Below, piece by piece: positions 7,825-16,692 of a stretch of DNA of 64,000 bases. Source of the DNA: NORP240 sp942492445 (GTDB taxonomy: Bacteria > Pseudomonadota > Gammaproteobacteria > Pseudomonadales > Pseudohongiellaceae); assembly GCA_942492445.1 (NCBI GenBank), contig CALOEW010000086.1, positions 62,001 to 126,000 of the forward strand. The letters run 5' to 3'. The notes under the pieces are model-generated. The model was not told the DNA's origin, did not search any database, and saw only the letters and a list, made by a program, of their open reading frames with translations. A program made the translations under genes and the position numbers. The number at the start of each line of letters is the position of its first letter. The first letter of the stretch is position 1.

Positions 7825-8988
7825 TCAAAGGAATTGATCAATCCCTTCGCCATTGAAATATTCATGTGACCATTTCAGAATTTTCTCTTCCGGGTGAGGT
7901 AAAACTTCTTGCTTGTGAAAACGCCGTAAGAGTTTCCTCTCTCTAAAAGAAATTTCTCCATCAATCATTACTCCAAAAACAAATAGTTTGTTAAAACCTT
8001 CCCTGGTCTGATCTGAAAGATTCACTACTTTGTTTACAAAATCCGGAGTAAATTCAGGCTTATCCTGTAACGCTATATCAAATCTGTTCAATAATACGAT
8101 GCTGAGCAAGAAATGATTGTAATGATAGCTACGCTTAGACTCGGCAATAAGCTGCAATATGTCGTAAATATGAGCCTTGAATTCAGCGTTATTCTGTTGC
8201 TGAGCATACAGAGTTTCTACACACTTTAGAATCAATGGCGGTGCCATCGCCCTGACTCTGGTCTCGTGCATCACCCGCTTCGCGGCCCAGATGTTCCAAA
8301 AAGCATAAATGGGGATTCCCGCAAAATCGACAAACTGACGCAGGGCGAATCGTCCCATTAACTTTTTCACCAACAAAGTGAAAATTACATTGCTCAACAC
8401 AGCCTTCATTTTGGTCAACAGATAAAATGCTGCCAACCAGAACCTTGACAGATTGTTAAATGGATTGATACCTAATGACTCCAAGCGTTTGTCCTGTTTT
8501 TCAATCCCAACTGCAATCAGTGCCTCAAGATTCTCCTGATAGTATCTGTCCGCCGGATTGGGGTGACCGCAAACCCGGGAGATAGCCGAAACTGCTTTGA
8601 TATTCACATAGGTTAGATACCAGATTTCTAGCACTACCAGTAGAGCGCTGTAAGTCAGAAAATAAGGACTGATACTGATTTCACGATTGAGATAAGGCAC
8701 AACGAAGTCTTGCATTGGGAACAGTGACTCACCAAACTGGTGAAAAGGAACGTAAAGAAGGATTACTCCAAAAGTGCCTGCCAAACCGGCGCGCAAAAAT
8801 GTCTGGTTCTGAATTCTGGATAATTTTGCCGCTTCAATGTCCGTCAGAACAAATAGCTCATCTGCATCCTGGAATACCGTTGCTTGAGTGATATTCGAAT
8901 GAGCAATTTTTTCCCAGAATCCTTGGCGCTTTTTTCTTGTCATTTTGCAGTTAGATGTAACATGGCTAATCAAGGGATTGAGAAGCAT
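7825..8988 (-). CDS. LBF_2804-like membrane protein
   Basis: A membrane protein of about 387 residues. Two hydrophobic stretches lie near the N-terminal third (GVILLYVPFHQF and a following helix with LEIWYLTYVN) and another mid-protein (NVIFTLLVKKLMG). The C-terminal third is soluble and helical with a GVMIDGEISFRER segment. The overall layout recalls the LBF_2804 family, first seen in Leptospira, whose function is unknown; this is recognition by memory and moderate in strength. It is clearly more AT-rich than its neighbours and follows a structured tandem repeat, both pointing to acquired DNA. The start is uncertain: ATG 8988 and ATG 8943 are both possible, and the frame runs open to 9048 inside the repeat. 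Confidence 0.6.
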   Translation of the reverse strand: MLLNPLISHVTSNCKMTRKKRQGFWEKIAHSNITQATVFQDADELFVLTDIEAAKLSRIQNQTFLRAGLAGTFGVILLYVPFHQFGESLFPMQDFVVPYLNREISISPYFLTYSALLVVLEIWYLTYVNIKAVSAISRVCGHPNPADRYYQENLEALIAVGIEKQDKRLESLGINPFNNLSRFWLAAFYLLTKMKAVLSNVIFTLLVKKLMGRFALRQFVDFAGIPIYAFWNIWAAKRVMHETRVRAMAPPLILKCVETLYAQQQNNAEFKAHIYDILQLIAESKRSYHYNHFLLSIVLLNRFDIALQDKPEFTPDFVNKVVNLSDQTREGFNKLFVFGVMIDGEISFRERKLLRRFHKQEVLPHPEEKILKWSHEYFNGEGIDQFL

Positions 8989-9010
8989 ACCATGCTCACA
9001 CTGCAACTCG

Positions 9011-9220
9011 AATCCTGAATCAAAGGAGCGCAGCTCCGCAGAGCGCAAGGCGGCCGCGAAGCGGAGAGGGATTTAGCTAAGCTAAATCCTGAATCAAAGG
9101 AGCGCAGCTCCGCAGAGCGGGCAAGGCGGCCGCGAAAGTGGAGAGGGATTTAGCTAAGCTAAATCCTGAATCAAAGGAGCGCAGCTCCGCAGAGCGCAAG
9201 GCGGCCGCGAAGCGGAGAGG
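9011..9220. repeat. Three-copy structured tandem repeat, unit about 74-77 bp
   Basis: Copies start near 9011, 9085 and 9162, with periods of 74 and 77 bases. They are almost identical apart from a few extra bases in copy 2; the third ends at about 9220. Each unit holds a hairpin GGAGC-gca-GCTCC, a GC-rich stretch around GCGGCCGC, and between units a perfect palindrome GGATTTAGC-taa-GCTAAATCC (9069-9089 and 9146-9166). It lies between the 5' end of the LBF_2804-like gene and a small secreted-protein gene. It may be a REP/BIME-like element or a mobile element scar. Confidence 0.9.
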
Positions 9221-9283
9221 TTCCAGAAGTATTCCGGGTGCTCTGTCGCCAGGATGGCTGCGCCGATTTATTCTGGGTCGCGG

Positions 9284-9658
9284 CTATTCAACGCTAGCCA
9301 TCGAAAGCGACCCTATGTCCAGCAGAAAACCGTCGTAATCAATCAAAAAGGCATCACCACCAAGGTCGATCAGATTGATCTCAATTTCCATAGAGAAAAA
9401 GCCAACCACGAGATTACAGAACATAGATTGCGTCGGTGTAAAAAAGCAGGTGCCTGATGTCGCATAAGTAGTTTCGCCGAAGAAATCAACAGTACCATTG
9501 GCGGCGATAAAGTTGGTGCCCAGATTCAAATCCAACGATATTCGATCGGGACTGGATTCAGAATCCCAGTCAATCAAGTTCCATACCACGGAGAAGTCAG
9601 ATTGGGCTGTTGCATTGAAGCTCATAATAAGTAGACAAACGGCTAAAAGTGATCGCAT
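9284..9658 (-). CDS. Small secreted hypothetical protein, 124 aa
   Basis: The protein starts with a clear signal peptide (MRSLLAVCLLIMSFNATAQS), with a likely cut after ATA or AQS. The mature part is about 104 residues, acidic, and rich in Asp, Gly and aromatic residues with strand-like alternation. One Cys pair (TCFFT and MFCNL) could form a disulfide. I do not recognise a family. It is likely periplasmic or outer-membrane associated. It stands just left of the tandem repeat, in the acquired-looking region. Confidence 0.6.
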   Translation of the reverse strand: MRSLLAVCLLIMSFNATAQSDFSVVWNLIDWDSESSPDRISLDLNLGTNFIAANGTVDFFGETTYATSGTCFFTPTQSMFCNLVVGFFSMEIEINLIDLGGDAFLIDYDGFLLDIGSLSMASVE

Positions 9659-9853
9659 TGTAGGCCTCCAGGCTTGATAGGTAGGTGATTGCCACCCTAG
9701 TCTACGCTAGTCGATATCGAGCATCAAAGATTCCATTGAAAAGCTGGTGGCCTTCTCGTGTAAACGGCGGGGCTTCCGTATCAATCACGCACCTTGCTTT
9801 TTTTAGTCTACAGAAAGTGCATAGCGCAGCATGGAAGAATCAATAGCATCGTA

Positions 9854-10980
9854 TCAGGAACTTTCCCCGGAAATGCCAATGTCGGTATTGATTTGAAAGG
9901 CCACAGTGACACCGTGGCGTGTGTAGTGTCGCAGACTGGATACGTAGCCTGGAATCCAGCCCGCATGCCCGAGAATCGTCACCTTGAGCTTCGCCGTGAT
10001 ACATTGCTACACCCAGACCATAGCGACTCTCCGGCACAGCCGGATTGATTACCCGTCCCTGCAGCATCGCATTCAAGCCCCGGCGGGATAACGCTTCGCC
10101 AGTGAACAGCGCATGCCCCCATTTCGCCAGGTCAGCTGATGTGCTGACCAGGCCTCCGCCGGTCCATTCCAGCCCGGGGTGCCAGGTCAGATTGCCTGAT
10201 TCCGTAATCGATTTCGTCGGAAATCCAAACGGGTTGTCGATATCAGTGTATCCGGCAGCCAACCCGGGCAATGACCGCTGATCTGAAGGCGAAGTGGACG
10301 TCAATGCCAATGGGTCAATGAATCTGGCCTCGACCGCTTCATAGTAACGTAGGCCGCTCACCGCCTCGATAACAAGACCAATGAGAATATAGCCGGTATC
10401 GGAATAGACGAACTCTCTGTCCGGGGTTACTTGCGCGGGTTTATCGAGGAATAACGCAATGAATTGCTCAGGACCGAACAGCGCATCCGGTTCCTGCCAT
10501 CGCTGCGCCAACTCGGAGGCAAACTCCTCGGTATATACGTGATCAGCCACGCCGGAGCGATGCCCAAGCAACTGGCGAACGGTCATGCTGTCGCTGTTCG
10601 CCAGCCGTGAATACCAGGGATGGTGGCCCAGATAATTGGACACCGGAATATCCAGGTCCAACTTGCCCTCTTCCCAGAGACTGATGACTGTCGCTGCCAC
10701 CAGGGTCTTGCCAATACTGGCCGCCAGCATTCTGGAATCAGGAGTCATGACCTGTGCGTTCTCTACATCCGCGTAGCCACTTGCAGCTGTATACACGGTC
10801 CTATCAGGGAAGTACGAAAGCTGCAGTGATGCCCGGCAGGCCGTAGTCTTCTCGGAGACCCTGCAACAGTATTGAAAACCGATCCTCCCGGGTAGAAATT
10901 GCGCAGGAAACAAGCAGTAACAGACTGAACACCAGCAGAGTGATCTGACCCACGGCGCATCCAGAAGGCCGATAGCGCAT
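9854..10980 (-). pseudogene. Serine hydrolase (class C beta-lactamase-like) lipoprotein, two frameshifts
   Basis: Penicillin-binding/beta-lactamase-fold hydrolase readable only across three frames. Part 1 (from ATG 10980) encodes a lipoprotein signal ending LLLLVSC and the segment LPGITAAFVLP, then stops. A one-base gain in a CCC run near 10808 moves to the central frame with the nucleophile motif SIGK and the second motif YSDTGY (YSD instead of the usual YSN). A second one-base gain near 9971-9977 moves to the true end, GHAGWIPGYVSS, which carries the third HxG motif and stops at 9854. With the two bases removed, the protein is about 374 residues and complete. Its ATG overlaps the stop of the CPBP protease gene by one base, so it is the last gene of that operon. 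It is either a recent pseudogene or a sequencing artefact. Confidence 0.8.
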
Positions 10981-11834
10981 CAGCTTCCACCTTGCGGAAT
11001 GACCCTGGTCACCGCTGCTCCTCGCTGAAACATCGAGCTTCGATAGCGATACGTCAAAATCCCGGCAATACCAATCAGCAGCCAGTTATCGAAAGGCTGG
11101 GCATCAGGCCAGAGCGGATTGATCAGCTGGAAATGAAAGAACGCGCTTAAAAGGATACTTCCACTGGACTTGTTGAACAACGCAGTGACGATTATGCTGA
11201 TGGCAACCGCACCAAGGAAGAACGGTGTAAATGACCAGTTACTCTGCGGAGTACCACTCAGCAGGAAAGCGGGAAAATGCCACATTCCCCAGACTCCCCC
11301 TAGGACCAGACTCGCCCAGAATGGCGCCAGCCTCCGTTGCAGAACGGGCAGCGCGAGGCCGCGCCAACCGATTTCCTCCACCGGGCCCTTGATCGCCATC
11401 AAAAGTAGAGCCAGCAGGTAAACTCCAACAGAAGGAAAGGGAAACGGATCATGGAGCACCTCGCCCGTTAACATGAATCCCAGATAGAAGACGGCGGGAA
11501 GCCCAACAATCATAAAGACCCACCAGCCGGCAGAACACCGCCAGATCAGAAGCCTCCCGAGAAAACTGCGCAGCCCTGGCAAACCATTGGACTTCATCAC
11601 CAGAACCAGCGCTGCTATCGCCGGCGAATAAGTCGCAAGGAAAAACAGCGGGTGATTGCCAGTAAGCTGGCCAAAGACCGCTACCGTGAAGTCTGGCAGG
11701 AATACATAAAAGCCGATAATGCCCCAGCAGATAGCAAAGCTGATCAGGAAAAATGGCAGCAGTGCCCGTGACTCCAGATCATTCCGGTCATTGTCATATT
11801 GCACTGTGGGTTCTCTGCTACGCGCGTTATTCAT
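10980..11834 (-). CDS. CPBP family intramembrane metalloprotease
   Basis: Abi/CAAX-protease-type membrane protein of 284 residues with about seven or eight hydrophobic helices. The glutamate motif is EEIGWRG (EExxxR), near residue 155. The second motif is HFPAF about 30 residues later, and a late FFHF histidine completes the usual metal site. Family members act as prenyl-protein proteases, as bacteriocin immunity proteins or in membrane signalling; which applies here cannot be read. Its start overlaps the M23 peptidase gene by 8 bases and its stop overlaps the serine hydrolase start by 1, so the three are translated as a unit. Confidence 0.9.
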   Translation of the reverse strand: MNNARSREPTVQYDNDRNDLESRALLPFFLISFAICWGIIGFYVFLPDFTVAVFGQLTGNHPLFFLATYSPAIAALVLVMKSNGLPGLRSFLGRLLIWRCSAGWWVFMIVGLPAVFYLGFMLTGEVLHDPFPFPSVGVYLLALLLMAIKGPVEEIGWRGLALPVLQRRLAPFWASLVLGGVWGMWHFPAFLLSGTPQSNWSFTPFFLGAVAISIIVTALFNKSSGSILLSAFFHFQLINPLWPDAQPFDNWLLIGIAGILTYRYRSSMFQRGAAVTRVIPQGGS

Positions 11835-12783
11835 TTGTCACCCGAATTCGTTCATTGCGCACCGGAAATCTACCGTTAATAGTTAACGCAAGGGGCTCAC
11901 CACCCAGTGGGGCGCCTTCAGGCAAACCACGCTGAGCATGAATGTGCAGATGCGGCTGGGAGCTGTTCCCGGAATTGCCCAACTCACCCAGCACATCGCC
12001 AACCGCCACGGCCTGTCCCTCGCGAACACCGATAGTGCCCTGACGGAAATGTGCCATCACCACATAGAATTCGCCACAATCGATGGCGAGGTAATTCCCG
12101 GCCATCTGTTCGCGGTTCATCACTGGCACCAGATTGTCAGGCACGCCATCAACGACTATAACAACGCGGCCACTGCAGGGTGCCAATAACGGGGTGCCAA
12201 AACTCACATAGCGACCAGGATCTTCCGGCTGCAGGCCGCGCACGTTGAATCCCCAGGGCGTGATCCGGAAAATATCCAGCGCGTGGCTTTGGCCGCGATA
12301 ATCCCTGAACCGTTCAATATCGGGGTTCAGGGTTTGCAGGTGGACGTTAACTGTTGCCGTGGACCCACCATTGGCGATCAGATAGTTACCAGCAGGGAAT
12401 GGTTCGGCGATGTCGACCACCTGTATCACTGGAAGCTGTCTTCCCTGCAGGGCGGTAATTCCCAGACAGCTTCCCAGCAGCCCAAGCGCGAGAAGCAGCA
12501 GCAGGGAAAAACTGTGCATAGCACCGGCGTTCCAGAGTGCGGAGCCAACAATATCGCCGCGCCACAATTGCAAACTCACGACACAGGCAAACAGTAGCCA
12601 GTACAGATACGGAGTCCAGTAGGGCGGCATTGCCCAGAGCATAGCCAGAGTCATACCGAACAGTGCTGCGGCAATCGCCAGCACCTGAACAACCCAGGCC
12701 AGCCAGCCCAACGCGGGCAGGAACGCCAGCCAGGCCAGCAGGAGCAAAGGCAATAAGAATTGTGCCGAAATAGTCAGAATCAT
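11827..12783 (-). CDS. Membrane-anchored M23 (LytM-type) metallopeptidase
   Basis: The first 115 residues form about four hydrophobic helices; the rest is a LytM/M23 peptidase domain facing outward. The zinc site is visible as SHALD near residue 165 and PHLHIH near residue 280, with an intermediate AHF histidine. A GRVVIVVDG strand and a GELGNSGNSS turn match the family. M23 enzymes cut peptidoglycan cross-bridges or peptides. The multi-helix anchor is less common than a single signal peptide. It overlaps its upstream remnant by an ATGA and its downstream CPBP gene by 8 bases, suggesting a joint job at the cell envelope. Confidence 0.85.
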   Translation of the reverse strand: MILTISAQFLLPLLLLAWLAFLPALGWLAWVVQVLAIAAALFGMTLAMLWAMPPYWTPYLYWLLFACVVSLQLWRGDIVGSALWNAGAMHSFSLLLLLALGLLGSCLGITALQGRQLPVIQVVDIAEPFPAGNYLIANGGSTATVNVHLQTLNPDIERFRDYRGQSHALDIFRITPWGFNVRGLQPEDPGRYVSFGTPLLAPCSGRVVIVVDGVPDNLVPVMNREQMAGNYLAIDCGEFYVVMAHFRQGTIGVREGQAVAVGDVLGELGNSGNSSQPHLHIHAQRGLPEGAPLGGEPLALTINGRFPVRNERIRVTNE

Positions 12784-12986
12784 GATTGCTCAACCAATCG
12801 ATCTTTAGACCAGAAAATCAGCAACAGCAGCGCGAGAACCGCGAAACCAGACAGCAGAATCGGATACATGTCTGATGAAATGCCAGGCAGCTCTCCAGTA
12901 AAGTTCATCATGCCATGGAACAGCATTACAGCAATGAACCATTGGCCGGTACTGTTATATACCAGCACCCGTGACGATTTTTCCAA
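12780..12986 (-). pseudogene. C-terminal remnant of a CPBP protease gene
   Basis: About 68 residues match the last two helices of a CPBP protease: a YNSTGQW loop followed by the FHGMMNF histidine motif and a final hydrophobic helix. The two glutamate motifs that should precede it are missing. The frame stays open leftward of 12986 and into the tRNA-Leu gene, but that part is not protein-like. The stop overlaps the M23 gene start (ATGA), so the remnant still leads the operon. The truncation beside a tRNA 3' end suggests a recombination or integration boundary. A short intact membrane protein from TTG 12986 cannot be excluded. Confidence 0.6.
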
Positions 12987-13071
12987 GTAAAATCGGCCGT
13001 TGTGGAACCATGGCCGGATCACGTCAAAGCAGGAGATTAAAAGTGACTTAAAAATCAAGAAGATACGACTG

Positions 13072-13158
13072 TGGTGCCCAGGAGAGGACTTGAACCTCCA
13101 CGACCTTTCGATCACTAGCACCTGAAGCTAGCGTGTCTACCAATTTCACCACCTGGGC
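13072..13158 (-). tRNA. tRNA-Leu (anticodon CAG)
   Basis: The minus strand gives a complete leucine tRNA of 87 bases. The acceptor stem is GCCCAGG with CCTGGGC, the discriminator is A and the CCA end is encoded. It has the class II long variable arm (stem around GATCGAAAGGTC), T-loop GGTTCAAGTCC and anticodon loop CTTCAGG. This closely resembles E. coli tRNA-Leu(CAG). It is transcribed away from rnr, with its 3' end facing the accessory operon; such 3' ends are common integration sites. Confidence 0.95.
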
Positions 13159-13276
13159 ACAGGCTTATCGGACAGGGACGCAACTTTACCCAGACCATTC
13201 AGCACTGTCAATATGTTAACCCGGCTGTGTATACTGGCCGCAAATTAATCTTTCTTTCGCCAAGCAGCAGTTTTTC

Positions 13277-15724
13277 ATGAAGAAATCCCCGACCAGCAAT
13301 GATCCGCACGCTGACCGTGAAGCGCAGAATTACGCGGAACCGATACCCAGCCGAGAATTCATTCTCAGTGTTCTGGCCGACGCAGGAGTTCCAGTCGACC
13401 ATCAGACTCTCTGTGACCAGCTTGGCCTCCAGAGTGATACCGAAATAGAAGCATTGCGTCGGCGCCTGAGAGCAATGGCGCGGGACGGGCAACTGATCAG
13501 CAATCGCCGTGGTCTGTATGGTCTGGTCGATCGCATGGAGCTGGTCAAGGGGCGGGTCCAGGGTAACCGTGACGGCTCGGGATACTTTATTCCGGCCGAC
13601 GGCTCTGGTGACCTGTTTCTCAACACTGCGGAAATGCGCAAGGCATTTGACGGCGACACGGTACTGGTCAGGTTCATAGGGGTGGGAAGCCGGGGCCGCC
13701 GGGAAGGGATGATCGTAGAGGTCCTGCAGCGCCAGTTCAATCAGATCGTCGGCCGGTATTATACCGATACAGGCATTGGCGTGCTGGTGCCCGCCAACCG
13801 GCGCATTACCCAGGAAATTCTGGTTCCGGAAAAAGCCAACAACGGTGCCAGGGATGGACAGTTTGTGGTCGGTGAAATCACAACTTATCCATCACCACGA
13901 CACAAACCCATTGCGAAGATTGTAGAGATTCTTGGCGATACAACTACCCCCGGGCTGGAAATCGACATCGTGGTCCGCAGTTACGACCTTCCAGTCGAGT
14001 GGCCGTCCGGGGTGAAACAGCAGGCCAGCCGTATTGATGGCACGATTGCCGGGAGTGAGTTGAGAATACGAAAGGATCTCCGTCATCTACCGTTCGTGAC
14101 CATCGATGGCGAGGATGCCAAAGACTATGATGACGCGGTGTTCGCCCAGCCGGAAAAGAAGGGCTGGCGGCTCTATGTGGCGATTGCGGATGTTTCCCAC
14201 TACGTGGGTGTGGACACTGCGCTGGACAAGGAAGCTGTCAACCGGGGCAATTCGGTTTATTTCCCCGGTCACGTTATTCCCATGTTGCCGGAAACTCTTT
14301 CCAATGGAGTCTGTTCCCTCAAGCCGGATGAAGACCGCCTGGTTATGGTCTGCGAAATGTCGGTGGATTCCCGGGGCGAGGTCGGAGACTATCAGTTTTA
14401 CGAGGGAGTAATTCATTCCCACGCCCGCCTGACCTACACCGAGGTTGCCGATCTGCTTGAACCCGAAGATGCGGAGATTGGCCGCCGCCTGCAGCAACGT
14501 CTGCAAAAGCGCCATGAATCCCTTGTTGAAACCCTGCAGGCACTCTATCAGCTGTACCTCAGGTTGCGGGAAGCTCGCGAGCGGAGTGGAGCGCTGGACT
14601 TCGAAACCACTGAAACCCGCATCGTGTTCGGGGAGGACCGCCGCATCAGGGAAATCATCCCTGTTGTCAGAACCTGTGCCCACCGGCTGATAGAAGAATG
14701 TATGCTGTGCGCCAATGTGGCCACCGCCCGTCTGCTGCAGGCCTCCGGCCTGCCTGTTCTATACCGGGTGCACGAAGGTCCGAGCAGCGAAAAGCTTGAA
14801 GCCCTGAGAGACTACCTGGGAGAGCTGGGCCTGCATCTGGGTGGGGGCGACAAGCCCCGGCCCTCGGATTACCAGAAGCTGCTGCAGAACGTTGCCAACC
14901 GGCCCGATGCCCACCTGTTACATACCATGGTGATACGCTCAATGATGCAGGCAGTGTATCAGGCCGAGAATATCGGCCACTTCGGACTGGGCTTTGCCGT
15001 TTATACCCATTTTACATCGCCAATTCGGCGCTATCCCGATCTCCTTGTGCACCGGGCGATCCGCTACCTGCTGCGGGGGAAAAAGAAGAACAGCCATCTG
15101 CTCAGGGTCAGCGGAGCTCCGAGCCTGCCCAGGGCAGAAATTTATCCTTACAATCAGAACGAGATGGACCTTCTGGGGGACAATTGCTCCACTACCGAGC
15201 GCAGAGCCGATACCGCCAGCTACGAGGTGGTCGACTGGCTCAAGTGTGAGTATATGCAGAGCCGGGTTGGCGATGAATTCGATGGGACCGTGGCCAGCGT
15301 CACCGGGTTCGGGTTGTTTGTGGAACTCGACGGAATTTACATCGAAGGATTGGTCCACATTACCGCTCTGGATAACGACTACTATCATTTCGATGCGATC
15401 AGCCATGTACTGACCGGCGAGCGAACCGGTAAACGTTACCGTATGGGTGACAGTGTCCGAGTCCAGGTGGCGGCTGTCAGCCTGGATGAGCGCAAGATCG
15501 ACCTGGTAATGGTCGGCTCGGGGCGCAAAGACGGCAGATCCGGGGCCCCGGGTCGAAAAGCGGCGGGACGGAAATCAGCGGGAACACGTAAAGGCAAAAA
15601 ATCCGGCCGCGGCAAAGCTGCCAAGGAACGCTCTGAACAAGAAACCGGTGCCCGGAGTGGCAGAAAGACCGCCGGCAGGGGTCGAAGTACCGCGCGAACC
15701 GGAAAACCCGGCGGCAGGCGTTGA
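13277..15724 (+). CDS. rnr: Ribonuclease R
   Basis: Processive 3'-5' exoribonuclease of the RNB family, 815 residues, that degrades structured RNA and helps process rRNA and tmRNA. Domain order is an N-terminal winged-helix segment, two cold-shock domains, the RNB catalytic domain with the metal-binding GEDAKDYDD stretch near residue 278, an FTSPIRRYPD segment near residue 580, and an S1 domain. The last 75 residues are a low-complexity Arg/Lys/Gly tail like that of E. coli RNase R, used for RNA or ribosome contact. It starts the classic rnr-rlmB-rpsF block. Confidence 0.97.
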   Translation: MKKSPTSNDPHADREAQNYAEPIPSREFILSVLADAGVPVDHQTLCDQLGLQSDTEIEALRRRLRAMARDGQLISNRRGLYGLVDRMELVKGRVQGNRDGSGYFIPADGSGDLFLNTAEMRKAFDGDTVLVRFIGVGSRGRREGMIVEVLQRQFNQIVGRYYTDTGIGVLVPANRRITQEILVPEKANNGARDGQFVVGEITTYPSPRHKPIAKIVEILGDTTTPGLEIDIVVRSYDLPVEWPSGVKQQASRIDGTIAGSELRIRKDLRHLPFVTIDGEDAKDYDDAVFAQPEKKGWRLYVAIADVSHYVGVDTALDKEAVNRGNSVYFPGHVIPMLPETLSNGVCSLKPDEDRLVMVCEMSVDSRGEVGDYQFYEGVIHSHARLTYTEVADLLEPEDAEIGRRLQQRLQKRHESLVETLQALYQLYLRLREARERSGALDFETTETRIVFGEDRRIREIIPVVRTCAHRLIEECMLCANVATARLLQASGLPVLYRVHEGPSSEKLEALRDYLGELGLHLGGGDKPRPSDYQKLLQNVANRPDAHLLHTMVIRSMMQAVYQAENIGHFGLGFAVYTHFTSPIRRYPDLLVHRAIRYLLRGKKKNSHLLRVSGAPSLPRAEIYPYNQNEMDLLGDNCSTTERRADTASYEVVDWLKCEYMQSRVGDEFDGTVASVTGFGLFVELDGIYIEGLVHITALDNDYYHFDAISHVLTGERTGKRYRMGDSVRVQVAAVSLDERKIDLVMVGSGRKDGRSGAPGRKAAGRKSAGTRKGKKSGRGKAAKERSEQETGARSGRKTAGRGRSTARTGKPGGRR

Positions 15725-15766
15725 CGGGATTGAGCATTCCACGCAACGGGATGACAAAAGGTAAAA

Positions 15767-16537
15767 ATGGTGAAGAAAGGCGACTGGGTGGCAGGTATTC
15801 ATGCCGTAAGGGAACTACTGCGGCAGAATCCCGGAACCGTGGAGCAGTTGTGTGTTCTCGCCGACCGGCAGGACACTCGTATCGCGGAGCTGGTGTCACT
15901 GGCATCCGGGGCCGGAATAGGGGTGGAAACGCTTTCCCGCCGGGAACTTGACGGCCTGGCTGGCGGGCAGAACCAGGGCGTGGCGGCCAGGATCGCCTGG
16001 TCTGGCCCCGGCAAGAACGAAGCGGATCTGCGCCAGTTGCTGGACGGAATTGATCACGATCCGCTGTTGCTGATTCTCGACGAAGTCAGCGATCCCCATA
16101 ATCTGGGGGCCTGTCTGCGGAGCGCCGAGGCCGCAGGAGTGGATGCCGTCATCGTGCCGAAGGACCGCTCTGCGCCGCTGAACCAGACAGTGCGCAAAGT
16201 CGCCAGTGGCGCCGCCGAGACCGTCCCCCTGGTGGTAGTGACCAATCTCAGCCGCACCCTGAATGAGTTGAAGCAACGCGGTATCTGGCTTTGCGGTACT
16301 GCTGGCGAGTCAGAAAAAACCCTTTACGAGCAAGATCTTACAGGTCCACTGGCGTTGTTGATGGGCTCGGAGGGCAAAGGGCTCCGCAGGCTGACCAGGG
16401 AAGCCTGCGACTACCTTGTATCAATTCCCATGGCGGGAACGGTGGGCAGCCTTAACGTATCGGTGGCAACCGGAGTGTGCCTGTACGAAGCGGTCCGCCA
16501 GCGTCAGCTCCGTGCCTGTAACTCTGAGGTTTCCTGA
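15767..16537 (+). CDS. rlmB: 23S rRNA (guanosine-2251-2'-O)-methyltransferase RlmB
   Basis: SPOUT-class methyltransferase of 256 residues that 2'-O-methylates G2251 of 23S rRNA in the peptidyl-transferase centre. The N-terminal segment GIHAVRELL is the substrate-binding domain start. Motif 1 (LDEVSDPHNLGACLRSAEA, near residue 107), motif 2 (LLMGSEGKGLRR, near 198) and motif 3 (SIPMAGTVGSLNVSVA, near 224) form the trefoil-knot SAM site. ATG 15767 gives the conserved start. It lies 42 bases after rnr, as in most gammaproteobacteria. Confidence 0.97.
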   Translation: MVKKGDWVAGIHAVRELLRQNPGTVEQLCVLADRQDTRIAELVSLASGAGIGVETLSRRELDGLAGGQNQGVAARIAWSGPGKNEADLRQLLDGIDHDPLLLILDEVSDPHNLGACLRSAEAAGVDAVIVPKDRSAPLNQTVRKVASGAAETVPLVVVTNLSRTLNELKQRGIWLCGTAGESEKTLYEQDLTGPLALLMGSEGKGLRRLTREACDYLVSIPMAGTVGSLNVSVATGVCLYEAVRQRQLRACNSEVS

Positions 16538-16692
16538 GTTCAAAAGCATTGCATAATGGCAGCAGTTTCTCTAGAATTCCCGCTCTTTTAACCTGGCACC
16601 GGGAAAATCCCGTATCCAGACACCTGTCAACTCCTTGTCTTACCGCACGCCCGGGGCGTTTGACGGAAGACTTTGAACCGGAAGGAGCGTCA

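Noticed and set aside
9011..9220. CRISPR array
   Set aside because: Only three units, and the whole unit repeats without variable spacers; there are no cas genes nearby.
12987..13121. N-terminal extension of the small CPBP-like frame
   Set aside because: The open frame runs into the tRNA-Leu gene and its residues are not protein-like.
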